Assembly (NCBI RefSeq): GCF_014646115.1
Contig: NZ_BMMV01000019.1
Span: forward strand, 1 to 64,000
DNA from: Streptomyces camponoticapitis
Lineage (GTDB): Bacteria > Actinomycetota > Actinomycetes > Streptomycetales > Streptomycetaceae
Direction of reading: 5' to 3'
DNA length: 64,000 bases
Shown: in pieces, positions 50,639 through 58,274 of the stretch
How positions within the stretch are numbered: position 1 is the stretch's first letter
How the letters are laid out: every line of letters begins with the position of its first letter
Translations under genes and position numbers: made by a program
The notes under the pieces: generated by a model
Seen by the model: the letters and a program-made list of their open reading frames with translations, nothing else
The model's database searches: none
Told to the model about the DNA's origin: nothing

Positions 50639-51462
50639 GAGAATTCCTCCAACATACGCAGGATGAGTTTCCTCGACTTTGCCGGGGACAGCGCGAGGTC
50701 GCGTACTGAATCGTACGTGAGCTGCAACCGCTCAACAGGCGCTGTTTCCTCGATGAGTTCACCCCGGTAGCCGTTCTCGGTGTACGCCACCGTGCGACCG
50801 TCCGGAAGTCGCAGGTACCACATGTCGGCGCTCACCAGGCCATGCAGCCCTGCGCCGAACGGCAATACCTGAACCGTCACCCCTGCCCGCTCCGACATCG
50901 CCCCCAAGTACTCCAACTGCCCCCGCCACTCCCCCACATCCGTCAGCGGCGTCCGCAGCACCGACTCCGACAGGATCGTTCGGAACGGTGGCGCGCTGTC
51001 CCCCTCCAGGAGCTCCCGCCGCCCCATCCGCGCCTCAACCTGCTGGTCCAGCTCCTCGCCCTTGAGGCCACCCGCCGCCAGCAACTCCCGGGCGTAGCCC
51101 TCCGTCTGCAACAACCCCGGCAGCACACTCACCGCGAAGTGCCACAGGCTCGTCGCCTCCGCCTCCAGCGCCATGTAGCGCCGATAGCCCTCCCGGAACT
51201 GCGACTTGTCGCTCACCGCCAATTCCCACAGCGCGAGCAGCAACCCCGGGGTCCCGTAGTACGTGTCGAGCGCCTGGACGACCTCCGGGCCGCCCAGCGT
51301 CTCGCCCTTCTCCATCTTGCCGAACAACGACCAGTCCCAGCCCAGCCGTTCGCCGAGCTGACGCAGGCTCTGACCCCGCGCGGTGCGCAGTAAGCGCAGT
51401 TCCTCGGCGAACCGCGCGGGGGGTTCCCTGCTGCGGCCCGTGACCACTCGTCTGGTCGGCAT
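50620..51462 (-). CDS. XRE regulator with DUF5753 (WhiJ-like)
   Basis: A 280-residue protein. HTH at ~15-75 (FAEELRLLRTARGQSLRQLG, then WDWSLFGKMEKGETLGGPEV), then the DUF5753 domain (~90-270) with YRRYMALEAEATSLWHFAVS, VLPGLLQTEGYARELLAAGG and SADMWYLRLPDGRTVAYTEN. Together with the overlapping DUF397 gene it forms the standard two-gene unit common in Streptomyces, known as WhiJ-type in development. ATG 51462, GGAGGG 7 bases upstream. The gene is divergent from the four-gene operon at 51646, which is a likely target. Confidence 0.93.
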   Translation of the reverse strand: MPTRRVVTGRSREPPARFAEELRLLRTARGQSLRQLGERLGWDWSLFGKMEKGETLGGPEVVQALDTYYGTPGLLLALWELAVSDKSQFREGYRRYMALEAEATSLWHFAVSVLPGLLQTEGYARELLAAGGLKGEELDQQVEARMGRRELLEGDSAPPFRTILSESVLRTPLTDVGEWRGQLEYLGAMSERAGVTVQVLPFGAGLHGLVSADMWYLRLPDGRTVAYTENGYRGELIEETAPVERLQLTYDSVRDLALSPAKSRKLILRMLEEFSCEPST

Positions 51463-51645
51463 GGCGCTGCCCTCCGTGGAAGGTGTGGAAGTTGCTCCGC
51501 CCGCGCCGGAAGCAGCGAAGGCCAACGGCGATGTCGGGGCCCCGGCGGGCACATCCTCGTAACGAGACCCTCACGCACGGTAATTCACGTCAAGCGTGCC
51601 GGGCGGAGAAACCGCACAACGATCAGCCGAAGGAGCCCCCCCCCC

Positions 51646-51927
51646 ATGACGCCAGCGACTTCCAAGCCCCCGCTCCCCCGCCGCACCCCGCAGCGCGTCG
51701 CCACCGACAAGATTCAGGAGGCGGTCGACGCGCGGGATGTGCCGGCAGCGGCGCTGACGAGCGTCGGTATTCAACTGCCCGCGATGGATGTCCGTACGCC
51801 GTGGCCGGTCACCGACGACAGCGACGCCGGACAAGCCACGCGTTACGCCCTGGTCCATCTCGGTGTCTGCTCCGCACCCGTCGCCCTCGCGCTCGCGGCA
51901 GTGATCGTGGAAGGCGCCGGCCGGTGA
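51646..51927 (+). CDS. Hypothetical 93-residue protein, first gene of an overlapping operon
   Basis: A 93-residue protein with a basic N-terminus, a middle that reads RDVPAAALTSVGIQLPAMDV and a C-terminal hydrophobic helix (~68-90: YALVHLGVCSAPVALALAAV). I do not recognise a family. The AAGGAG ribosome-binding site is separated from ATG by a run of ten C, unusual for a spacer. The next gene overlaps it by 4 bases (GTGA), so the four genes to 53550 are translated together. The divergent XRE gene is 183 bases away. Confidence 0.75.
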   Translation: MTPATSKPPLPRRTPQRVATDKIQEAVDARDVPAAALTSVGIQLPAMDVRTPWPVTDDSDAGQATRYALVHLGVCSAPVALALAAVIVEGAGR

Positions 51928-52199
51928 CAGACGGTGTCCGGGTCGGGGACACCGTCCACGACACGGCCCGGGACCGCGTCGGCGTCGTAATGGCCCGCCA
52001 GGGCCCGTACGTCCAGCTCCGCCCGCTCGGCGGCGGACGCGAGTGGGACGCCGACCCCGCCCACGTCCGGCTGCTGACCCCGGCCGAACTGCTCAGCGCC
52101 CGCGTCGCCGACGTCAACACCCGTAGTCGCGAAGGTCTCGTCGGCGTACGGGAGGACCACACAATGAGGCTCCATGCCTCGCACGGAGGAGAACAGTGA
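51924..52199 (+). CDS. Small SH3-like/DUF-type protein of the same operon
   Basis: A 91-residue protein beginning GVRVGDTVHDTARDRVGVVM, a beta-rich core (QGPYVQLRPLGGGREWDADP) resembling the short SH3-like repeat found in small Streptomyces regulators near XRE/DUF397 genes, then a charged C-terminus. Start GTG overlaps the previous stop; its own stop is overlapped by the next gene (GTGA). Function unknown; a nucleic-acid- or partner-binding role would fit the fold. Confidence 0.78.
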   Translation: MTDGVRVGDTVHDTARDRVGVVMARQGPYVQLRPLGGGREWDADPAHVRLLTPAELLSARVADVNTRSREGLVGVREDHTMRLHASHGGEQ

Positions 52200-52351
52200 A
52201 CATTCGACTGAGCACCCAATTCGCACACGGCAGCGGGCAGGGCGGAGACGAGGGCGAAGGGGACGGGCACCCCGGTCAGCCGTGGTCACCGACCGACGAG
52301 CCGCACCCGGACGGTACGACGCCTCCCGGCGACGGAGACCACCGGAAGTGA
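52196..52351 (+). CDS. Small acidic, glycine-rich peptide (possible modified-peptide precursor)
   Basis: A 51-residue protein whose GTG start overlaps the previous gene's stop (GTGA) and has an excellent GGAGGAG 4 bases upstream. Its stop is in turn overlapped by the methyltransferase start (GTGA). After IRLSTQFAHGSGQGGDEGEG it is low-complexity and rich in Gly, Asp, Pro, with three Asp-Gly sites. There is no Cys. Immediately upstream of a protein-isoaspartate-type methyltransferase, it could be a precursor whose Asp-Gly sites are modified, or simply a small partner. No leader or core is defined. Real translation is strongly suggested; function is a guess. Confidence 0.72.
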   Translation: MNIRLSTQFAHGSGQGGDEGEGDGHPGQPWSPTDEPHPDGTTPPGDGDHRK

Positions 52352-53550
52352 CGACCTCCGATGAGCAGGCGGGGCGGCCCACCCGTGAGGAGTTGGGCCG
52401 TCTCCTCCTGAACGAGGGTTCTGTGGCGCCCGATTGGGCCGGGGCCTATCAGGACGTGCCCCGCTCCCGCTTCCTGCCGGACGTGATGTGGCCGCACGAC
52501 ATGACTACCGGCCGAAATGTCACCGTCGACAAAGGGCAGGACCCACAGGCTTGGCAGAGGTACGCCGACTCGGACGCCCCCATCGTCACCCAATGGGACG
52601 AGGGCGCGCACGACGGCAACGAGCCCGGAAAGGTGTTCAGTTCGTCCTGGTCCATGCCGAGCCTGGTCTTCTCCATGCTGGCCGACCTTGATGTGAGGCC
52701 AGGCCAGCGCGTGTTGGAGATCGGCGCGGGCACGGGATGGAACGCGGCGCTTCTCGCCCATCGTCTCGGTGCCGGGAACGTCGTCACCGTGGAAGTGGAC
52801 CGCGCCGTCGCGGCCGGGGCACAGGAGTCGTTGAACCGCTTCGGACTCCCGGTGGAAGTGGTGCACGGAGACGGCTTCCTCGGGTACCCGGAACGGGCCC
52901 CGTACGACCGTCTGATCGCCATCTGTGGTCTGCGAAGGATTCCGTTCGCGTGGGTGGAGCAGTCCAGCCCGCAAGGGGTGATCCTCGTTCCCTGGGGGAC
53001 CTACTACGGGCCTGGCGAAGCCACGGCCCGCCTGGTGGTCGCCGAAGACCGCCGGAGTGCGTCAGGACCGTTCTCCCGGCCGGTGGCATTCATGCGCATG
53101 CGCTCTCAGCGGTTCGTGTGGCCCCGGCATGACGCCCACGTACCGGCGGGCGCGATGGACGCCGCGGACACGTCGTTCACAACGATGGCCGAGGCCCAAC
53201 TCCGGGGCACGGGACCCTTCGACGTGACCGGATTCGCTCTGGGCCTGCGCGTGCCCGACGTCGCGCACACCGTCGACCGCGAACGTGACGGCAGGCGGGC
53301 CGTGTGGTTCTACGGACTCTCGGACACGTCGTGGGCGGTCGTGGTGTTCCGCGACGGCCGGAAGGAAGCCAAGGTGTACCAATCGGGCCCCCGGCGCCTG
53401 TGGGACGAAGTGGAAGCCGCGCACAGGTGGTGGGTGGAGCAGAAACGACCCGGCTTCGACCGGTTCGGCCTGACCGTGGACTCCGACGGCGAGCGGGCTT
53501 GGCTGGACTCACCGGACAACCCCGTGGGCCGTCACGTGGTCTCCGGCTGA
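52348..53550 (+). CDS. Protein-L-isoaspartate O-methyltransferase-like (PCMT/TgmC-type) enzyme
   Basis: A 400-residue SAM methyltransferase. The SAM motifs are QRVLEIGAGTGWNAALLAHR (motif I near residue 125) and NVVTVEVDRAVAAGAQESLN, with YDRLIAICGLRRIPFAWVEQ following. An N-terminal ~95 residues with VPRSRFLPDVMWPHD and SSSWSMPSLVFSMLADLDVR match the isoaspartate methyltransferases found with modified-peptide (ATP-grasp or lanthipeptide) systems. The C-terminal ~150 residues are an extra domain ending VVFRDGRKEAKVYQSGPRRL. No ATP-grasp or lanthipeptide cyclase is nearby. Function by family: methylates isoaspartyl or Asp side chains. Start GTG overlaps the small peptide gene; its end overlaps the convergent ligase gene by 19 bases. 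Confidence 0.88.
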   Translation: MTTSDEQAGRPTREELGRLLLNEGSVAPDWAGAYQDVPRSRFLPDVMWPHDMTTGRNVTVDKGQDPQAWQRYADSDAPIVTQWDEGAHDGNEPGKVFSSSWSMPSLVFSMLADLDVRPGQRVLEIGAGTGWNAALLAHRLGAGNVVTVEVDRAVAAGAQESLNRFGLPVEVVHGDGFLGYPERAPYDRLIAICGLRRIPFAWVEQSSPQGVILVPWGTYYGPGEATARLVVAEDRRSASGPFSRPVAFMRMRSQRFVWPRHDAHVPAGAMDAADTSFTTMAEAQLRGTGPFDVTGFALGLRVPDVAHTVDRERDGRRAVWFYGLSDTSWAVVVFRDGRKEAKVYQSGPRRLWDEVEAAHRWWVEQKRPGFDRFGLTVDSDGERAWLDSPDNPVGRHVVSG

Positions 53551-55130
53551 CTCTCGCGCTCCTCCCGTGTCCGCAGTTCGCGTCTGAGGATCTTGCCGGA
53601 GGCAGCCCGGGGGACTCCCCCGATGAACTCGACCCGGCGCACCTTCTTGTGCGGGGCCACGTGTTCGGCGACGTAGCACATGACGTCCGCCTCCGTCAGT
53701 CCGGCCGCTCCGGACTGGCGGACTATGTACGCCTTGGGGATCTCGTTGCCGTCCTCGTCCTGGACGCCGATGACCGCCGCGTCGGCTATGGACTCGTGGG
53801 CCAGCAGCAGTGCTTCGAGGTCGGCGGGGGCGACCTGGAAGCCCTTGTACTTGATGAGCTCCTTCACCCGGTCGACCACGAACAGCCAGCCGTCGGCGTC
53901 GACGCGGCCGATGTCGCCGGTGTGGACCCAGCCATCGGTGTCGATCATGTGGGCGGTCTCCTCGGGGCGGCCCAGGTAGCCCTTCATCACCTGCGGGCCC
54001 CGGATGAGTACTTCACCGTCGGTGCCGACGGGGGCGTCCTTGCCGGGGTCGTCGAGGGAGACCACGCGCATTTCGGTGCTGGGCAGGAGCTTGCCCACGG
54101 CTCCGGCGGGCGGGTCGTCGGCGTCGAGCGGGACGACGTGCGTGCCCGGTGACAGCTCGGTCATGCCGTACGCCTGGCGGACGGGCGGCAGCCGCAGCCG
54201 GGCCGAACAGGCCGCGGCGAGGCGGGCGTCGAGGGGCGCGGCGGCGCTGACGATGTAGTCGAGGGAGGAGAGGTCGTAGCGGGCGACGGCCGGGTGCTTC
54301 GCGAGCGCGAGGACGATCGGCGGGGCGACGTACAGGCCGTTGATCCGGTGCGTCTCGATCGCGCCGAGGAACTGGTCGAGTTCGAAGCGCGGCAGTACGA
54401 CGACGGTCGCGCCTTTCCGCAAGGGAGCGTTCATCAGGGCCGTGAGGCCGTAGATGTGGAAGAAGGGGAGCACCGCGAGTATGCGGTCGCCGGGGCGCAT
54501 GGGCATGACGGGGTCGAGCTGCGCGAGGTTGGTGGCGATCGAGCGGTGCGTCAGCATGACGCCCTTGGGGGAGGCGGTGGTGCCGGAGGAGTACGGGAGG
54601 GCGGCGATGGACTCGGCGGGGTCGATGGCGATGTCGACGGCCACGCCGGTATCGGTGGCGATCATGTCGAGGATCGAACGGTGGCCCGGCGCCCGGTCGC
54701 AGACGAAGATCTCCTCGATGCCGCCCACCAACTCCGCCGATCTGCGGGCGACTTCGAGCAGGGGCGACACCGTGACGATCCACCGCGCGGAGGAGTCCCG
54801 GAGCTGCTTCGCGAACTCCTCGGCGGTGGACAGCGGATGGACGGTGGTGACGGAGGCCCCGGCGCGGGTGGCCCCGTAGAACGCGACCGGATACGCGACG
54901 GTGTTGGGGCTGTGCAGGGCCAGTACGTCGCCCTCGCGCAGACCGGCCTCCCGCAGGCCGGCGGCGGTACGGCGGTGGAAGAGGTCCAGTTGGGCGTAGG
55001 TGACGGTGGTGCCGTTCGTACCGTCCACGAGGGCGACGGTCTCGCCGAACTCCGCCGCGCGGCCGAGAACCGCGTCGTGGATCGGCAGGTCGACCGGTGC
55101 GACATCCGCGTACTCGCTGTGAAAGATCAT
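53532..55130 (-). CDS. 4-coumarate/cinnamate-CoA ligase-family AMP-binding enzyme
   Basis: A 532-residue acid-CoA ligase. Box I SSGTTASPKGV is at 181-191; GEVLIRGPQVMKGYLG, DGWVHTGDIGRVDADGWLFV and VDRVKELIKYKGFQVAP follow in the adenylation C-terminal hinge; the catalytic Lys is in PRAASGKILRRELR near 512. S. coelicolor SCO4383 is a known cinnamate/4-coumarate-CoA ligase and this looks like its counterpart. Box I has ASP in place of the usual GLP. Reaction: aryl or branched acid plus ATP and CoA to the CoA thioester, feeding the operon upstream. ATG 55130. Last gene of a six-gene minus-strand unit; 43 bases after the acyl-CoA dehydrogenase. Confidence 0.93.
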   Translation of the reverse strand: MIFHSEYADVAPVDLPIHDAVLGRAAEFGETVALVDGTNGTTVTYAQLDLFHRRTAAGLREAGLREGDVLALHSPNTVAYPVAFYGATRAGASVTTVHPLSTAEEFAKQLRDSSARWIVTVSPLLEVARRSAELVGGIEEIFVCDRAPGHRSILDMIATDTGVAVDIAIDPAESIAALPYSSGTTASPKGVMLTHRSIATNLAQLDPVMPMRPGDRILAVLPFFHIYGLTALMNAPLRKGATVVVLPRFELDQFLGAIETHRINGLYVAPPIVLALAKHPAVARYDLSSLDYIVSAAAPLDARLAAACSARLRLPPVRQAYGMTELSPGTHVVPLDADDPPAGAVGKLLPSTEMRVVSLDDPGKDAPVGTDGEVLIRGPQVMKGYLGRPEETAHMIDTDGWVHTGDIGRVDADGWLFVVDRVKELIKYKGFQVAPADLEALLLAHESIADAAVIGVQDEDGNEIPKAYIVRQSGAAGLTEADVMCYVAEHVAPHKKVRRVEFIGGVPRAASGKILRRELRTREERESQPETT

Positions 55131-55173
55131 GACGACGACCCCTTCGACGCGTGGACGGACAGAATGGCCTGTC

Positions 55174-56316
55174 TCAGTACGACTTGGGGAGACCCAGGGA
55201 CTGGTGGGATATGTAGTTCAGGATCATTTCGCGGCTGACGGGCGCGATACGGGCCACGCGTGAGGCCGTGATGAGGGACGCCAGACCGTACTCGCGGGTG
55301 AGGCCGTTGCCGCCGAGGGTGTGTACGGCCTGGTCCACCGCGCGTACGCAGGCCTCCGCCGCCGCGTACTTGGCCATGTTGGCGGCCTCGCCCGCGGCGG
55401 CGTCGTCCCCCGAGTCGTAGAGGTACGCGGCCTTGCGCGTCATCAGGCGGGCGAGTTCGATCTCGATGTGCGCCTGGGCGAGCGGGTGCGCGATGGCCTG
55501 GTGGGCGCCGATGGGCTGCTTCCAGACCTGCCGGGTCTTGGCGTAGTCGACGGCCTTGTCGAGCGCGTGGCGGGCCATGCCGAGGGCGAAGGCGGCGGTC
55601 ATGACGCGTTCGGGGTTGAGGCCGGCGAAGAGCTGGAGGAGCCCGGCGTCCTCGTCGCCGACGAGGGCGCCGGCGGGCAGCCGTACGTCGTCCATGACCA
55701 GCTCGAACTGCTTCTCCACGGCCTGGAGTTCCATGTCGATCTGCGAGCGGTGGAAGCCGGGGGCGTCGCGCGGGACGATGAAGAGGCAGGGCTTGAGGGA
55801 GCCGGTTCGCGCGTCCTCGGTGCGGCCGACGATAAGGGTGGCGTCGGTGATGTCGACGCCGGAGACGAAGACCTTGCGGCCGTTGAGGATCCAGCCGCCG
55901 CCGTCCGCGTCGTCCGCCCTGCGCGCCGTGGTGGTGATGCGGTGCGAGTTGGATCCGGCGTCGGGCTCGGTGATGCCGAAGGCCATGGTGCGGGAGCCGT
56001 CGGCGAGGCCGGGCAGCCACTCACGCTTCTGCTCCTCGGTGCCGAAGCGGGCGATGACGGTGCCGCAGATGGCGGGCGACACGACCATGAGGAGCAGGGG
56101 GCAGCCCGCCGCTCCCAACTCTTCGAGAACGATGGAGAGTTCGGCGAGACCGCCGCCTCCGCCGCCGTACTCCTCGGGGAGGTTGACCCCGAGATGGCCG
56201 AGTTTGCCGGCCTCACTCCACAGGGTGTCGCGGTCGAACGCGCGGCCGTGGCGGCGGCCGAGGGCCGCGACGGAGGCGCGGAGGTCCTGGTGTTCCTGCG
56301 TTTCGACGATGCTCAT
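55174..56316 (-). CDS. Acyl-CoA dehydrogenase
   Basis: A 380-residue flavoenzyme of the acyl-CoA dehydrogenase fold: LGHLGVNLPEEYGGGGGGLA, MAFGITEPDAGSNSHRITTT, WILNGRKVFVSGVDITDATL, DVRLPAGALVGDEDAGLLQL and AKTRQVWKQPIGAHQAIAHP, with a C-terminal LGGNGLTREYGLASLITASR. The catalytic base, commonly a Glu in the helix before RDA, is not obvious: the region ends LGLPKSY. FAD-dependent alpha,beta-oxidation of an acyl-CoA is the expected role. ATG start overlaps the carboxylase alpha-subunit stop by 4 bases. Confidence 0.92.
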   Translation of the reverse strand: MSIVETQEHQDLRASVAALGRRHGRAFDRDTLWSEAGKLGHLGVNLPEEYGGGGGGLAELSIVLEELGAAGCPLLLMVVSPAICGTVIARFGTEEQKREWLPGLADGSRTMAFGITEPDAGSNSHRITTTARRADDADGGGWILNGRKVFVSGVDITDATLIVGRTEDARTGSLKPCLFIVPRDAPGFHRSQIDMELQAVEKQFELVMDDVRLPAGALVGDEDAGLLQLFAGLNPERVMTAAFALGMARHALDKAVDYAKTRQVWKQPIGAHQAIAHPLAQAHIEIELARLMTRKAAYLYDSGDDAAAGEAANMAKYAAAEACVRAVDQAVHTLGGNGLTREYGLASLITASRVARIAPVSREMILNYISHQSLGLPKSY

Positions 56317-58259
56317 CTGTCCCCCTGTGAGAGTTCGGTGACTACGGCGAGGAGCGCGCCGACCTCGACCTGGCTGCCGGGTGCGGCGTGGAGCGCGGTG
56401 AGTGTGCCGGAGACGGGAGAGACGACGCGGTGCTCCATCTTCATGGCCTCCAGCCAGATGAGCGGCTGCCCCGCGGTGACCGCGCCGCCCTCACCGATGC
56501 CCTCGGCGATCCGTACGACGGTGCCGGGCATGGGCGCGAGCAGCGAGCCGGGCGCGGCGGCGGTGCGGGGGTCGGTGAAGCGGGGGTGGGCGAGGAGGCG
56601 GTACGAGGCGGTGGGGCCGTCCACGTGGACGTGGTCGACGCCGTACTCCCCCACGTCGAAGTGGCCGCGCACTCCGTCGACTTCGAGGGTGACGCGGTCG
56701 GGTGAGACGGCGACGACGCGCACCGCGTCGTCCTCGGCGCGGAACCCGTCGCGGGTGCGGTGGTAGCGGACCTCGTGCTCGCCGTACGTCTTGGTCTGCG
56801 GCTGGGACGGGAGGTTCCGCCAGCCGCCGGCGCGGTGCCCGTGGCGCACGGCGTCGGCGAGCGCGGCGGCGAGGGCTGCGTGCCGGGCGGCGCGGTCGTC
56901 GGCGTCCGGAGCGGTGAGCGCGTCGAGGTGCCGCTCGTAGAACCCGGTGTCGACGCGCCCGGCGGCGAAGTCCGGGTGCCGCAGTGACCGTACGAGCAAC
57001 TCCCGGTTGGTGACCGGCCCGTGCACCCGCGCCCGGCGGAGCGCGCCGCCCAGCAGCCGGACGGCCTCGGCCCGGGTGGGCGCCCAGGCGACGACCTTGG
57101 CGAGCATGGAGTCGTAATGCACCCCGACACGGTCACCGGGCCCGTACCCGGCGTCGACACGGATACGGGGGCGGTCGCCCGGCCCGTCAGCCGCACCGCC
57201 CCCCACCCCCGGCACCGTCAGCTCATGGATCCGCCCCGGCTGCGGAGCCCACCCCCGCGACGGGTCCTCCGCGTAGAGGCGGGCCTCCACCGCGTGGCCC
57301 CGGGGCTGCGGGGTGCTCTCGGGGAGCTTCGCTCCCTCCGACAGGGCGAGTTGGAGCGCCACCAGGTCCACGCCGAACACCTCCTCCGTCACCGGGTGTT
57401 CGACCTGGAGGCGGGTGTTCATCTCCAGGAAGTACGCGCGGCCCGCCGGCGAGATCAGGAACTCGACCGTGCCCGCGCCCCGGTACTCCACCGCGCGCGC
57501 CGCCGCGACCGCCGCGTCCGTGAGGGCCGCGCGCAGCTCCGCGGGCAGGCCCGGGGCCGGGGACTCCTCGATCACCTTCTGGTGCCGCCGTTGCAGCGAG
57601 CAGTCGCGCGTGCCCAGCGCCCACACCGTGCCGTGCGCGTCGGCGAGGATCTGGACCTCGACGTGCCGGCCGGCTTCCACGTACGGCTCCGCGAAGACCT
57701 CGCCGTCACCGAACGCCGACAGCGCCTCAGCCGAGGCCGCCGCCAACTCATCGGCCAGATCGGGCAGTTGACGGACCACGCGCATCCCGCGCCCGCCACC
57801 GCCCGCCGCCGCCTTGATCAGCAGCGGCAGATCCGCCTCCGTCACCGATGCCGGGTCCACCGGCGCCAGGAGGGGGACGCCGGCCGCCGCCATCAGCTCC
57901 TTCGCCCTCGTCTTGGAGGCCATCGCCTCGATCGCCTCCGGCGGCGGCCCCACCCACACCAGCCCCGCGTCCAGCACCGCCCGCGCGAACTCGGCGTTCT
58001 CCGAGAGGAATCCGTAGCCGGGGTGCACCGCGTCCGCGCCCGCCGCGAGAGCCGCCTTCACGATCAGCTCGCCGCGCAGATATGTCTCGACGGGGGCCGA
58101 TCCCGGCAGCCGTACCGCCGTGTCCGCCTCCCGTACGTGCAGCGCGTCGGCGTCCGCGTCCGAGAAGACCGCGACCGTGCCGATGCCCCGCTCACGGCAC
58201 GTCCGGAAGACCCGGCAGGCGATCTCGCCGCGGTTCGCGACCAGAAGATTCGAGATCAT
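56313..58259 (-). CDS. Acyl-CoA carboxylase alpha subunit (biotin carboxylase and biotin carrier)
   Basis: A 648-residue fusion. The biotin carboxylase domain (1-445) has NLLVANRGEIACRVFRTCRE, the ATP-grasp loop AAAGGGGRGMRVV, HVEVQILADAHGTVWALGTR, SLQRRHQKVIEESPAP and EMNTRLQVEHPVTE. A short linker region precedes the biotin carrier at the C-terminus, where EAMKMEHRVVSPVSG carries the biotinylated Lys. It carboxylates biotin with ATP and bicarbonate, to be used by the beta subunit next to it. ATG 58259 has GAGG 6 bases upstream; ATG 58271 or GTG 58274 are alternatives. Likely substrate: a branched or geranyl-type acyl-CoA, by context. Confidence 0.95.
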   Translation of the reverse strand: MISNLLVANRGEIACRVFRTCRERGIGTVAVFSDADADALHVREADTAVRLPGSAPVETYLRGELIVKAALAAGADAVHPGYGFLSENAEFARAVLDAGLVWVGPPPEAIEAMASKTRAKELMAAAGVPLLAPVDPASVTEADLPLLIKAAAGGGGRGMRVVRQLPDLADELAAASAEALSAFGDGEVFAEPYVEAGRHVEVQILADAHGTVWALGTRDCSLQRRHQKVIEESPAPGLPAELRAALTDAAVAAARAVEYRGAGTVEFLISPAGRAYFLEMNTRLQVEHPVTEEVFGVDLVALQLALSEGAKLPESTPQPRGHAVEARLYAEDPSRGWAPQPGRIHELTVPGVGGGAADGPGDRPRIRVDAGYGPGDRVGVHYDSMLAKVVAWAPTRAEAVRLLGGALRRARVHGPVTNRELLVRSLRHPDFAAGRVDTGFYERHLDALTAPDADDRAARHAALAAALADAVRHGHRAGGWRNLPSQPQTKTYGEHEVRYHRTRDGFRAEDDAVRVVAVSPDRVTLEVDGVRGHFDVGEYGVDHVHVDGPTASYRLLAHPRFTDPRTAAAPGSLLAPMPGTVVRIAEGIGEGGAVTAGQPLIWLEAMKMEHRVVSPVSGTLTALHAAPGSQVEVGALLAVVTELSQGDR

Positions 58260-58274
58260 CACAGTCCTCATCAC

